DNA of 64,000 nucleotides from Streptomyces armeniacus (lineage in GTDB: Bacteria; Actinomycetota; Actinomycetes; Streptomycetales; Streptomycetaceae), in contig NZ_CP031320.1 of assembly GCF_003355155.1 (NCBI RefSeq), forward strand, positions 3,525,367-3,589,366, written 5' to 3'. The position numbers and the translations under genes are program-made. Shown in pieces: positions 8,144 through 16,305 of this stretch (position 1 is the first letter of the stretch; every line of letters starts with the position of its first letter). A model generated the notes under the pieces. The model was not told the origin of the DNA. It made no database searches and saw nothing but the letters and a program-made list of their open reading frames with translations.

Positions 8144-8554
8144 TCAGCCGCCCTGTGCCGTATCGCAGTTGACCAGTTCGACACTGGCCGCCCGCCCGGT
8201 CGTACGCATCGTGACCACCGTGTCGATCCGGCTCTCCGCCGAGTCGACCCGTACGTCCTTCCGTCCGACCTCGGCGTCCTCCTTGTCCATCGCACGCAGC
8301 GTGCACACCCCGTGCGCGTCCGCGTCCTTCCGGATCTCGAGATGGGCCTCGACCGACTCGTCCGAGACCACCTTGAACTTGATCAGCTCGCCGCTGACAT
8401 CCGTGCCCGAGACATAGGAGAATCCGAACCAGCCGACCACCGCCAGCAGCACGGCGCCCAGCACGAAGCCCACGGTCTTCAGCGTACGGTCCGCACGGGC
8501 GTCCGCGGAGCGCCCGTAGCGGCCCTCGGGCGGCCTCTGCTGCACTGCAACCAT
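8144..8554 (-). CDS. DUF4307-like membrane protein
   Basis: 136-residue protein with one membrane helix at about residues 26-50 (TVGFVLGAVLLAVVGWFGFSY) and an extracellular C-terminal domain of about 85 residues containing two cysteines (VCTLRAMD, LVNCDTA) that could pair. This matches the actinobacterial DUF4307 family commonly found divergent from mca. The function is unknown. The start at 8554 gives a short basic N-terminus. About 95 bp separate it from the divergent mca gene, so the two may share a control region. Confidence 0.8.
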   Translation of the reverse strand: MVAVQQRPPEGRYGRSADARADRTLKTVGFVLGAVLLAVVGWFGFSYVSGTDVSGELIKFKVVSDESVEAHLEIRKDADAHGVCTLRAMDKEDAEVGRKDVRVDSAESRIDTVVTMRTTGRAASVELVNCDTAQGG

Positions 8555-8648
8555 GTCCTGTTCTTTCGGTTGGGGCGGGAATAGACCAGGGTGCTGGTTC
8601 GGTCACTATAGAAGCCGTCCGAAGTGACGAGATGACGAGGATCGAGTC

Positions 8649-9521
8649 TTGACTGAACAGCTGCGACTGATGGCCGTGCACGCGCACCCCGACGACGAGT
8701 CGAGCAAGGGTGCCGCGACCATGGCGAAGTACGTGTCCGAGGGGGTGGACGTGCTGGTCGCGACCTGCACGGGCGGTGAGCGCGGCTCCATCCTCAACCC
8801 CAAGCTCCAGGGCGATCCTTATATCGAGGAGCACATCCACGAAGTACGCAAGAAGGAGATGGACGAGGCCCGCGAGATCCTCGGCGTCAAGCAGGCCTGG
8901 CTGGGCTTCGTCGACTCCGGTCTCCCCGAAGGCGACCCGCTGCCGCCGCTGCCGGAGGGCTGCTTCGCCCTCCAGGACGTGGACGTGGCGGCGGAGGCGC
9001 TGGTGAAGCTGATCCGCGAGTTCAAGCCGCAGGTCATCACCACGTACGACGAGAACGGCGGCTATCCGCACCCGGACCACATCATGACGTACAAGATCTC
9101 GGTGGCCGCCTTCGACGCGGCGGGCGACCCCGAGCGCTACCCCGACGCCGGCCCCGCCTGGCAGCCCCAGAAGCTCTACTACAACCAGGGCTTCAACCGT
9201 CCCCGTACGGTCGCGCTGCACGAAGGGCTGCTGGCCCGCGGCATGGAGTCGCCGTACGGGGAGTGGCTGGAGCGCTGGAAGAAGATCCAGACGAAGGAGC
9301 GCACCCTCACCACGTACATCCCGTGCGCCGAGTTCTTCGAGATCCGCGACAAGGCGCTGATCGCGCACGCCACCCAGATCGACCCCGACGGCGGCTGGTT
9401 CCGGGTCCCGCTCGAGGTGCAGAAGGAGATCTGGCCGACGGAGGAGTACGAGCTCGCGAAGTCGCTCGTGGACACGTCCCTCCCCGAGGACGACCTCTTC
9501 GCGGGCATCCGCGAGAATTGA
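8649..9521 (+). CDS. mca: Mycothiol S-conjugate amidase
   Basis: 290-residue zinc amidase that cleaves mycothiol-bound electrophiles and antibiotics into a mercapturic acid and GlcN-inositol, an actinomycete detoxification step. The LmbE/PIG-L fold motif AHPDDESSKG gives zinc ligands His13 and Asp16. The later HPDH near residues 141-144 supplies the third ligand and catalytic region. The length agrees with Mca rather than MshB (ends in the Mca-type EIWPTEEYELAKS region). A TTG start at 8649 fits the family N-terminus, with GAGG about 8 nt upstream. A small membrane-protein gene follows after 3 nt. Confidence 0.93.
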   Translation: MTEQLRLMAVHAHPDDESSKGAATMAKYVSEGVDVLVATCTGGERGSILNPKLQGDPYIEEHIHEVRKKEMDEAREILGVKQAWLGFVDSGLPEGDPLPPLPEGCFALQDVDVAAEALVKLIREFKPQVITTYDENGGYPHPDHIMTYKISVAAFDAAGDPERYPDAGPAWQPQKLYYNQGFNRPRTVALHEGLLARGMESPYGEWLERWKKIQTKERTLTTYIPCAEFFEIRDKALIAHATQIDPDGGWFRVPLEVQKEIWPTEEYELAKSLVDTSLPEDDLFAGIREN

Positions 9522-9524
9522 CGT

Positions 9525-9830
9525 ATGAGTGCGACGCAGAGCAGCGCGGTCCAGCTCCTTCCGCTGGCGAAGGAGCTGGACGAGAACAAGGTGACGCCGG
9601 GCGTCCTTGGCTTCCTCGTCTTCGCGGTCATCGGTCTCGCGGTGTGGATGCTGATGAAGTCGATGACGAAGCACATGAAGCGGGTCGACTTCGAGGAGGC
9701 TCCGGAGGAGCCCCGCAAGGCGTCCGGCCGGCCGGCGGCAGCGGACGGCGAGTCCGGCCGTGAAGCGTCGGACAAGGCGCCGGTCCCGTCCCCTGCCCGC
9801 CCGGCGGACACGGAGGAACGCGCGGAATGA
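9525..9830 (+). CDS. Small membrane protein downstream of mca
   Basis: 101-residue protein with one strong helix at about residues 26-46 ([18 protein letters not shown]), a short basic stretch ([12 protein letters not shown]) and a charged, Pro/Glu-rich cytosolic tail. Only 3 nt separate it from mca, so it is co-transcribed. From memory, similar small proteins follow mca in other Streptomyces. The function is unknown; a membrane tether or accessory for mycothiol-conjugate export is possible but unproven. Confidence 0.8.
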   Translation: MSATQSSAVQLLPLAKELDENKVTPGVLGFLVFAVIGLAVWMLMKSMTKHMKRVDFEEAPEEPRKASGRPAAADGESGREASDKAPVPSPARPADTEERAE

Positions 9831-9975
9831 CCGTTCCCGGCGGTCCTCCTGTCCGAAGGGCCGCCGGTACGGGCACGGGCCGCCGCCGGGTCACGCCCCC
9901 GGGGGAATTCGACGCGCGCCGTACACGTTCTACGGACGCTGCTCCATGTCCGCACGCCCCTCCCCTGGAGCCCTC

Positions 9976-10668
9976 ATGATCTTCGGTCGCCACAAGAGCC
10001 ACCTCCCGACCCCCGACGAGGCCCTGCCGGGCCGCCCCGCCCCGACGTACACGGTCCCGGACCGCCACACGGTCCTGGGCAACGCGCTGCTCGGCCCGTA
10101 CCCCGAGGGCCTGGAAACCGCCGACTTCGGGCTGGGCTGCTTCTGGGGCGCCGAGCGCAAGTTCTGGCAGACGGACGGCGTCTGGACGACCCTCGCGGGC
10201 TACCAGGGCGGCCACACCGAGCACCCCACATACGAGGAGGTCTGCTCGGGCCTCACCGGCCACACCGAGGCGGTCCGCGTCGTCTACGACCCGTCGAAGG
10301 TCTCGTACGAGTCGCTGCTGAAGCTGTTCTGGGAGTCCCACGACCCCACCCAGGGCTTCCGCCAGGGCAACGACGTCGGCACCCAGTACCGCTCGGCGAT
10401 CCACACCCACACCCCGGCCCAGCAGTCCGCCGCGGAAGCCTCCCGCGACGCGTACCAGAAGGTCCTCGCGACCTCGGGCTACGGCGAGATCACCACAGAA
10501 ATCCTCCCGGCCGCCCCCCGCCCCTTCTACCCGGCGGAGCCGTACCACCAGCAGTACCTCGAGAAGAACCCCGCGGGCTACTGCGGCATCGGCGGCACGG
10601 GCGTCAAGCTAAGTGACCTGTCCGAGGGCGGTTCGTGCCCGACGGGGATCGCTCCGGCAGACGGCTAG
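9976..10668 (+). CDS. msrA: Peptide methionine sulfoxide reductase A, with an altered C-terminal tail
   Basis: 230-residue thioredoxin-dependent reductase of methionine-S-sulfoxide. The catalytic cysteine is Cys55 in [12 protein letters not shown], and the resolving cysteine region is [10 protein letters not shown] near the C-terminus. ATG 9976 was chosen for the TGGAG 7 nt upstream; an in-frame ATG at 9946 lacks one. The last 20 residues read KLSDLSEGG then [11 protein letters not shown]. Two displaced copies downstream read directly GVSCPVGV, so the 3' end of this gene appears to have been rebuilt by an insertion after GGTGV. Enzymatic function is probably intact. Confidence 0.92.
   Translation: MIFGRHKSHLPTPDEALPGRPAPTYTVPDRHTVLGNALLGPYPEGLETADFGLGCFWGAERKFWQTDGVWTTLAGYQGGHTEHPTYEEVCSGLTGHTEAVRVVYDPSKVSYESLLKLFWESHDPTQGFRQGNDVGTQYRSAIHTHTPAQQSAAEASRDAYQKVLATSGYGEITTEILPAAPRPFYPAEPYHQQYLEKNPAGYCGIGGTGVKLSDLSEGGSCPTGIAPADG
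10586..10605 (+). repeat. Direct repeat left copy, inside the msrA 3' end
   Basis: GCATCGGCGGCACGGGCGTC, encoding the msrA segment around GIGGTGV, is repeated exactly at 11492-11511. The two copies bracket the DUF6247-like gene pair and resemble attL/attR of a small insertion in the msrA 3' end. Confidence 0.6.
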
Positions 10669-10778
10669 CAGCGCCCCGGGCAGCGGGCGGCTACCTCATC
10701 GCCCTTTCGGGCGACCGTAGGCTGATCCCACTCGCTACGCTGAACCCAGGCATCACACTCTCATCCATGGGAGCAGCC

Positions 10779-11132
10779 ATGACGACCTCCGCCGCTGGGC
10801 AGCCACTCGTCCCCCAGCCGCCCGCCACCGTGTCCGGCCTACGTCAGGCCCTGGCCCAGATCGCGCCTGCCGCGCTCCCGGCCTACACACGCGAACTCGA
10901 CCAGGCGGCGGACCAGTCCCGGCAGGGCGCCGACCTCGCTCCGCTACAGCGCTTCATCGCCCAATGGTCCGTCTACGTGCACATTCAGCGGCAGCCGGAA
11001 CTCGCCGGGGAGTTCCGGCGGTGGGAAGACCTCGCAGACGCCGGCGACGCGCAGCAGGCACGGCAGGCGGCAGCTGAGATCGGCCGCATCCTCGACCAGG
11101 CCCACACCGCACTCGCGCTGCACCCGCGGTGA
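10779..11132 (+). CDS. DUF6247-like protein, putative antitoxin partner
   Basis: 117-residue, Ala/Gln-rich helical protein starting MTTSAAGQPLVPQPPATVSG. The centre (LAQIAPAALPAYTRELDQAA, then FIAQWSVYVHIQRQPELAGE) resembles the actinobacterial DUF6247 family. ATG 10779 follows GGGAG by 7 nt. Its stop overlaps the next GTG start by 4 nt, so the two proteins are coupled like an antitoxin-toxin pair. DUF6247 itself has no established function, so the antitoxin role is inferred from context. The gene lies between direct repeats of the msrA end. Confidence 0.6.
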   Translation: MTTSAAGQPLVPQPPATVSGLRQALAQIAPAALPAYTRELDQAADQSRQGADLAPLQRFIAQWSVYVHIQRQPELAGEFRRWEDLADAGDAQQARQAAAEIGRILDQAHTALALHPR

Positions 11133-11401
11133 GCGCCGACTGGCGCTGGGAGTACGACCCCGACCATGCGCACGTTGCCGGCGGGGTACCCGAACACGTC
11201 GTGGCGGAGGTGGAACGCCTAGCCGGGCAACTCGTCGACTTAGCCGTGATGGGCGTCGATGTAAGCGACTTCGGCAATGCACCTCGCCCCGGCGGCCTAA
11301 GACGCATGGACGCGGCAGGAGGATGGTTCTACTTCCTCGTCGCCCCACGAGACAGCCTGATCGTCATCGTACGGATCATCCCGCCCTTCACGGACCTGTG
11401 A
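11129..11401 (+). CDS. Small RelE-fold-like protein, putative toxin
   Basis: 90-residue protein whose pattern is compatible with a RelE/ParE-type toxin: an N-terminal helix (HVVAEVERLAGQLVDLAVMG), a glycine-rich turn with GLRRMDAAGGWFYFLV, and a C-terminal strand (DSLIVIVRIIPPF). Its GTG start overlaps the stop of the DUF6247-like gene (GTGA at 11129-11132). Catalytic residues of RelE are not clearly identifiable, so toxin activity is a hypothesis from size, fold pattern and coupling. Confidence 0.5.
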   Translation: MSADWRWEYDPDHAHVAGGVPEHVVAEVERLAGQLVDLAVMGVDVSDFGNAPRPGGLRRMDAAGGWFYFLVAPRDSLIVIVRIIPPFTDL

Positions 11402-11746
11402 ACGGCGTCGACAACCATGCCTCAGTGGACAGGAGTTGAGCATCACGAGCGCCAACGTCTGCTGTTCTCTGACCCGGCCGGGTTACATGCAGCATCGGCG
11501 GCACGGGCGTCTCCTGCCCGGTGGGCGTGGCGCCCGCGGAAGGATGAGCGCGGGATTCGATCCCGCCCATCGCACGGTCCGCGGCGAGCTGTTCGCCAGC
11601 GGATCGATCCCGATTCGGTGCGCGGACGCCCACCGTCACGTAGCTCTCACACCGTAAGGCCCGCAAGGCTGCTGAAGTGGGCCTCCGCCACCGCCCCGGC
11701 ACCGCGCGTGGGGTGACCGGTCGCCCGTTGTCAGTCCGCGCTGCCT
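11402..11746. other. Intergenic region carrying the displaced msrA tail
   Basis: Apart from the displaced msrA end at 11468-11547, I see no convincing gene. A segment around 11550-11565 resembles a tRNA T-arm (GGGATTCGATCCC), but no cloverleaf can be built around it. Bases 11548-11700 otherwise hold nothing recognisable. Confidence 0.4.
11468..11547 (+). pseudogene. Displaced msrA 3' tail, copy 1
   Basis: From about 11468 the sequence resembles the end of msrA: a DPAGY-like segment, a small frame-disrupting insertion, then in frame SIGGTGVSCPVGVAPAEG and a TGA at 11545-11547. The first 20 bases of the conserved core (11492-11511) are identical to msrA 10586-10605. This tail looks like the original end of msrA, pushed away by inserted DNA. 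It is not expressed as a protein on its own. Confidence 0.6.
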
Positions 11747-11971
11747 TCAGTCCGCGCTGTCCTGCATCGGGGCCCAGAACTCCTCGAACGACATCGTGCC
11801 GTCGCCGTCCGTGTCGAGTACGTCGATGAACTGCTGCGCCTGCTCGTCGGTGAGGTGCTCGCCGCGCAGCTCGGCGACGACCTGCTGGTACTCCTTGGCG
11901 GTTATCTGCCCGTCGCCATCAAGGTCGTATGTGTCGAAGACCTTGCGCGCGGCCGCTTTCATGTCCACCAC
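11747..11971 (-). CDS. Small EF-hand calcium-binding protein
   Basis: 74-residue calmodulin-like protein with two canonical EF-hand loops. Loop 1 starts at Asp16 (DLDGDGQITAKE) and loop 2 at Asp53 (DTDGDGTMSFEE). Both keep the 1,3,5,7,9,12 ligands, so it probably binds two Ca2+ ions in the cytoplasm. GTG 11971 was chosen because GGAAGG lies 10 nt upstream. Similar CabB/CabD-type proteins are common in Streptomyces; their role is calcium buffering or signalling. It lies between two displaced msrA tails, on the opposite strand to msrA. Confidence 0.88.
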   Translation of the reverse strand: MVDMKAAARKVFDTYDLDGDGQITAKEYQQVVAELRGEHLTDEQAQQFIDVLDTDGDGTMSFEEFWAPMQDSAD

Positions 11972-12042
11972 GTGAGTTCGCCCTTCCTCGTTGGATGTTG
12001 TGCGATGTTACTGCGCAACGATCTCCTGCAGCACACCGAAGA

Positions 12043-12085
12043 GGGCGTCTCCTGCCCGGTGGGCGTGGCCTCGGCCGAAGGGTGA
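12043..12085 (+). pseudogene. Displaced msrA 3' tail, copy 2
   Basis: A 27-bp stretch (12043-12069) is identical to 11505-11531 in copy 1. In frame it reads GVSCPVGVASAEG followed by a stop at 12083-12085, again the C-terminal end of MsrA. Homology upstream of 12043 is weak. A third msrA end 1.4 kb from the gene implies at least two insertion or duplication events at the same place. Confidence 0.55.
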
Positions 12086-12095
12086 CAATCACCGC

Positions 12096-12761
12096 GTGGG
12101 CTTCGGAACGTACGCGCGCAGGGTCCGCGACGGACAACTGCCTTTCGCCCGGCGGTACACAGCACTGAGGTGTGCCGTCGGGCACTACTGCCCGCTCGGC
12201 TTCAACGCCACATGGGCGTACCTCTCGGCGACCGCGTGCCCCTCCCCCGACCTGCGCAGAGATCCTTCGGCTCTCCTACGGGCACTGGACACCCTGGAGG
12301 CCAGCCGCGCGGTCCGGCTCAATGAGCTGGCGGCCTTCGCCGCTCGCCGTCGCACGGAGAAGGCGGCCGGCCGCCGAACCCCTCGGAGCACCGACACGGA
12401 AGGCTGGAGCCGGCCACGCTGGCCGAGCGACACGGCACCCTCCCGTCCGGGACTCATCGCTGCGGTGGCGAACCACCACGCCTCGTTCCGGCGGTCCCCC
12501 TACCCCGACGGGACGCTCTACAGCGACAGCCACGCTCGTCAACTCGCCGACCTGCACACCTCTCTCCACGCGTGCGCGTCCTCGTACCTCAGCGGCCTCG
12601 GCCACCTCGACGGCCCGTCACGCGAGACACTGGCCGAAACCATCCACGGCATCCGCCGTCATATGCGTCCGGGCTACGCACCGCTGAACGGCTACCTGGC
12701 CGCATGGCTGCGCTTCGCGAACCTCCTCGAGTACGCCACGGACACCCGCCTTGACCACTGA
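12096..12761 (+). CDS. Hypothetical protein of unknown function
   Basis: 221-residue Arg/Ala/His-rich protein starting at GTG 12096 (VGFGTYARRVRDGQLPFARR). I recognise no domain. Segments such as LLRALDTLEASRAVRLNELAAFAARRR and RQLADLHTSLHACASSYLSG look helical, and there is no signal peptide or membrane helix. It lies just after the second msrA tail and ends before a convergent conserved gene, so it may be the outermost cargo of the insertion region. Start choice is uncertain because the nearest purine run (GAAGGGTGA) is about 13 nt away. Confidence 0.5.
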   Translation: MGFGTYARRVRDGQLPFARRYTALRCAVGHYCPLGFNATWAYLSATACPSPDLRRDPSALLRALDTLEASRAVRLNELAAFAARRRTEKAAGRRTPRSTDTEGWSRPRWPSDTAPSRPGLIAAVANHHASFRRSPYPDGTLYSDSHARQLADLHTSLHACASSYLSGLGHLDGPSRETLAETIHGIRRHMRPGYAPLNGYLAAWLRFANLLEYATDTRLDH

Positions 12762-12862
12762 CTTGTCCCAGCGGCGGCAAGCGGGCTCCGCCGCTACAGG
12801 GGTGCTGTTGGCGGGAGCCGGCACGGTCGCCATGTTCGTGAGCCAGAACGGGGCTTGCAGAG

Positions 12863-13720
12863 TCACGAGTGAGTCCTGGCCCGGGTCAGTTTGTAGTGGA
12901 GGCGGACCGCCGTGGCGGACCAGAGGCGGAGTACGTGGTCGGTGCGGAGTGTGCCCTCGCTGTCCGTGTAGACGCGGAACGTCTCGTGGATCGGCACACG
13001 GGCCGCGTGCGCGCGGCCGTCGTGTGCCACCACCACGTACGCGCCGTTGTCGCCGAAGGCGCCTGCGGGAGAGGTCAGTTCCAGTGCGCCGTCGCGCGTG
13101 GCGCGTGGGCGCAGGAACACCTGGACGTTGCCCGCTTCGAGGGGGAAGGCCACGTGGACGCTCGGCTGCGGGGAGTGCGGCAGTGTACGGGGCGCGTAGC
13201 AGCCGCTGTAGACGTACTCCCCTGTGGCGCGCAGTTTCCGCATCCAGCCCGCGGCCAGCTGTTCGCCGTCGGGACCCACGATCGTGGCCACCCTGCTGTC
13301 CATGCCGTGGGCGACGTCGAGTGGCCGCATCGGCAGGGCGAGTTGTTGCACCCGGCGCCCGAAGAACCGTGAGACGAGCTCGCCGCCGGGCCGGAACAGG
13401 GCGCTCCACTGGGCCCACACCTCCATGCGCCAGTCGGAGGTGTGCTCGTAGAAGTCACGGATCTCGGGGCGCAGGGCGGAGGCCTTGAAGTCCGGCCCGT
13501 CGAGCGACGACATGTCGGCCAGCAGGCCGCCGCCGTCGTCCTCCCGGACCGTGCCGCCACGCGCCGCCGCGGCGGCGCGCAGCCAGCCGTCGCCGATGGT
13601 CTGGGTGTCGTGCATCGGGGCGGCCAGCCAGCCGTGCCGTCCCGCCAGGTCGACGGGACGGCCGTTGACGCGCCAGAACGCCCGGGACGTACGGTCCAGC
13701 CACGGCATGAACGAAGTCAT
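12863..13720 (-). CDS. Conserved hypothetical protein
   Basis: 285-residue soluble protein. The first 120 residues are rich in conserved-looking Trp/Phe/Asp positions (FWRVNGRPVDLAGRHGWLAAP; IRDFYEHTSDWRMEVWAQWS). The C-terminal half is beta-rich (SVHVAFPLEAGNVQVFLRP). From memory, similar uncharacterised proteins occur across Streptomyces. No catalytic motif can be assigned. ATG 13720 was chosen; an in-frame ATG four codons later at 13708 is equally possible. It converges on the 12096 gene and is followed upstream by the Ser/Pro-rich small gene. Confidence 0.7.
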   Translation of the reverse strand: MTSFMPWLDRTSRAFWRVNGRPVDLAGRHGWLAAPMHDTQTIGDGWLRAAAAARGGTVREDDGGGLLADMSSLDGPDFKASALRPEIRDFYEHTSDWRMEVWAQWSALFRPGGELVSRFFGRRVQQLALPMRPLDVAHGMDSRVATIVGPDGEQLAAGWMRKLRATGEYVYSGCYAPRTLPHSPQPSVHVAFPLEAGNVQVFLRPRATRDGALELTSPAGAFGDNGAYVVVAHDGRAHAARVPIHETFRVYTDSEGTLRTDHVLRLWSATAVRLHYKLTRARTHS

Positions 13721-13789
13721 GCGGCACAGAATGCCAGCCGCACGCCGGCGCCCCACGGGTCGCGCGGAGCCCTCCGGGTGCGCCGGGCG

Positions 13790-14149
13790 TCAGTGGCTCC
13801 AGGGCTGGTCGAAGCCCCCCGGCGGCGAAGAGGCGGGGTGGGGTTGGGGGTTGGGCTCCGCCCCTGTGTTCTGATCCGGGGCCGGTGAGTCCGGGACCGG
13901 AGAGTTCCGGGCCGATGAGTGCGGGGCCGATGAGTGCGGGGCCGAATTCGGGGCCGGTGAGTTCGACTGGGGGTGGTCGGGGAAAGCGCCCGTATCGGGT
14001 TTTCGGCGGCCGCGTTCGTTTATGGGAAGCACATTGGTTCCGACGCGCTGTGCCTCTTCCGCGGCCTGGCGGGCCTCGGCGAGCACGTCGCCCTGCTCGC
14101 CGATGAGGTTGTCGTAAATCGGCGCGTCGCCGCTTTCGTTCGATGCCAT
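13790..14149 (-). CDS. Small Ser/Pro-rich hypothetical protein with expanded repeats
   Basis: 119 residues. The N-terminal 60 (MASNESGDAPIYDNLIGEQG, VLAEARQAAEEAQRV) look structured or helical. The C-terminal half is a low-complexity Ser/Pro/His/Asn tail encoded by a tandem DNA repeat at about 13890-13970. ATG 14149 follows AAAGGA by about 11 nt. Function unknown. Confidence 0.6.
   Translation of the reverse strand: MASNESGDAPIYDNLIGEQGDVLAEARQAAEEAQRVGTNVLPINERGRRKPDTGAFPDHPQSNSPAPNSAPHSSAPHSSARNSPVPDSPAPDQNTGAEPNPQPHPASSPPGGFDQPWSH
13888..13970. repeat. Imperfect 15-bp tandem repeat inside the small Ser/Pro-rich gene
   Basis: The unit GCCGATGAGTGCGGG and variants repeat about five times, two copies being exact. 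It encodes the SAPHSSAPHSS region of the protein on the minus strand. Confidence 0.6.
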
Positions 14150-14710
14150 CGCGAAACGGTCCTTTCGGTGTGTCGAGGGAGGTCGGTACGTGCGCGCCAG
14201 GGCGGGCACGGCCCGACTGTGCGGCCGGACTGCGCGCACCCCAACGGTGCCCGCCCCCACGGGAATTGAGCGCTCTTCCCTGCTTCTTTTGTTCCCATGG
14301 TGCCGCGCCGGCCGGACAGCCGCGCCGACCGGGTACCACACCGGCCGGTACCGCACCGGTTCGAGCCCGCAGCGCGGACGGGGCCGTGCAGACCGGGTGG
14401 TCGGACCCTGGACCGCCCGCGCTGCGGAGCGAGGAGTGAGGAGTACCGGGGGGGCGTCTCTCCACTCCGCTTACGGCCGTTGACCAATCGGCCGCACCTC
14501 CCTCTGCGCCGCGAGGGAGCACTTTCGTCACACCATTCCTGTGGATTTCGCGTGGACTTTTCGTAACTGCTCTCCTCGGGTCCACGTCCGGGATTACGTA
14601 ACGGCTTCGGAGCACGCGGCGCAGAGGGAAATGCGGAATGAGCCGTGCGCGCACACACGTGATCGCTCTCCGTGTTTCCCGGACGTCTGCCCCACAGAGA
14701 TTGGAACGTC
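14150..14710. other. Divergent intergenic region of about 560 bp
   Basis: Lies between the Ser/Pro-rich gene and the small membrane protein. The right half (about 14480-14710) is less GC-rich than its surroundings and holds a TTGACC word near 14481, but I cannot place a paired -10 with confidence. No coding sequence, RNA gene or long inverted repeat is apparent. Confidence 0.35.
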
Positions 14711-15046
14711 ATGAGTTACCCCAACGGGCCTGCTCCGGCCAGCCATCGGCAGAGCGGCGCCCCGAACGAATCGGCATCGAAGCGGACAGCCCTCGTAGTC
14801 CATACGATCGCCGACATTGCCGCCGGTTTTCTGGTCCTGTGGATCGTTCTCTCCCTGCTCGAGGCCAATCAGGCCAATGTCTTCGTGCAGTTCGTGCAGG
14901 ACATGGCCAACTGGCTCGCGGGCTGGTCACAGGACATTTTCACGATGGAGAACGAGCACATACGCCTCGTCCTCAATTACGGCCTGCCCGCCGTCCTCTA
15001 CCTCGTTGTCGGCCACGGCATAGCCGCCCGGCTACGGCGTGCCTGA
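14711..15046 (+). CDS. Small two-helix membrane protein
   Basis: 111 residues: a polar N-terminus (MSYPNGPAPASHRQSGAPNE), a first helix at about 28-50 (VVHTIADIAAGFLVLWIVLSL), an amphipathic loop (NVFVQFVQDMANWLAGWSQD) and a second helix at about 87-106. The ATG at 14711 has only GGA 5 nt upstream. Codon usage is normal for the window. Function unknown; the arrangement resembles small Streptomyces membrane proteins of no assigned role. Confidence 0.72.
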   Translation: MSYPNGPAPASHRQSGAPNESASKRTALVVHTIADIAAGFLVLWIVLSLLEANQANVFVQFVQDMANWLAGWSQDIFTMENEHIRLVLNYGLPAVLYLVVGHGIAARLRRA

Positions 15047-15289
15047 CCGGCTTCACCCGAAGCCCGGTCCGTGCAGATCCGGTGGACGCGATGCAGCCCG
15101 CCGTCGCCAGAAGTTCACGTCTTCCCGATGCGGCCCGTATCGGGCGGCCCGTATCGGCACACGGTGTGCCGGTGCGGGCCGCGTGCTGCCGCCATGACGG
15201 CCTACGCGGCCCGGCAGCCGCTCGTACCCCGGCCGGCCTCCACCGCGCCCGGCTCCGTGCGGCTTCGGCCCAGAACGCTCGCGGTACCG

Positions 15290-15770
15290 TCAGCAGCAGG
15301 CGGACGGCGACGCGGCGGTGGCCGGTGCGGCGGCGAGGCGGGCCTGGAGCATCGTCGACATGACCCCCATGAAGCGGTCCGTACGGGCGCGGCCGAGGAT
15401 GAACGGGTTAGGGCCCTGCGGGTTGGCGCGGAGGGCGGCGGCGCGTCCGAGGCCGTGATCGTTGGGATGGTTGGAGAGCTCCACGTCCACGCCGGACCGG
15501 CGCATGCGGTGGCCGAACGAGTGGAGTGACGCCAGGTGGGTGCGGAGCTCCGGGCGGGTGGCGGGCGGGTCGGCGCCGCCCCAGAGCATCGCCGTGTGGC
15601 GCGCGCGGCCCGCCCGTACGGGGATGACCGGCGAGACCGTGCCCGGCGTGTGGCCCGGGGTGTGGTGGAGCCGGATCGTGGTGCCGCCGAGAGTGAGGCG
15701 CTGGCCGTCCGCGAAGTCCAGGTCACGGGCAGGCGCGTGCTCCGGGGCCGTACGGGCCGTGGGTGGAGTC
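15290..15770 (-). pseudogene. Truncated metallo-beta-lactamase-fold hydrolase
   Basis: The readable part corresponds to the C-terminal half of an MBL-fold enzyme resembling subclass B3 or related hydrolases: LTLGGTTIRLHHTPGHTPGT carries the third-ligand His region, followed by MLWGGADPPA and the ELSNHPNDHG segment. The N-terminal half with the HxHxDH zinc motif is missing. The frame continues upstream to 16261 only as Arg/Pro-rich sequence without homology. I take it as a 5'-deleted remnant. The upstream border (about 15770) is approximate. Confidence 0.6.
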
Positions 15771-16305
15771 ACCAGAATGAACCTCACCGGTGTCGCGGAA
15801 TTCGTCACGACGGAACGGGACGGCCCGGACGGCATCGCACTTTCACGCCCGGAGAACACGTCCGGGCCGGACAATGCCGGAGGCATTCCCGGCCTCGCCG
15901 CCAAACCCGGCGCGGAATTGGGGACTTCCGGGACGGTGAGGGGTCTCCGGCACTTCCTCGAACGGCACCGTGACACCGCGATGGTGCGCGGCTCCGCTTC
16001 CTGAGGTCGAGACAACTGGCGCGTACGGCCACAGGCGCGTACGGCCACGGAATCCGTACGACCACAGGCCGCACGACCACAGGCCCGTACGGCCACGCCA
16101 TGTGCCGTGCGCGGCCGGGGAGTTGGCGCCCACTCCCGGGCCGCGCACGTCGAGCCGTTGGGCCGTTGGACCGTTGGGCCGTCGGGCCGTCGGGCCCAAG
16201 TGCCGTACCGCCCCGCGTGCGGGCACAGGACGGTACGGCACGTCACCGCGCATCGCTGCACGTCAACGGTGTCGACGCGCGTAGCGCAACGCGCGTAGCT
16301 GTCGC
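15771..16305. other. Gene-poor stretch with short tandem repeats
   Basis: About 535 bp between the MBL remnant and the lytic-transglycosylase-like gene. It holds imperfect repeats of GTACGGCCACAGGC (about 16018-16097) and five 8-bp units at 16155-16194. No supported gene; the open frames look like shadows. Confidence 0.4.
16155..16194. repeat. 8-bp tandem repeat, five units
   Basis: CCGTTGGG, CCGTTGGA, CCGTTGGG, CCGTCGGG, CCGTCGGG in register. Noncoding microsatellite-like tract. Confidence 0.75.

Noticed and set aside
11545..11640. tRNA-like word GGGATTCGATCCC and a second GATCGATCCC nearby
   Set aside because: No acceptor, D or anticodon stem can be paired around either word within tRNA spacing.
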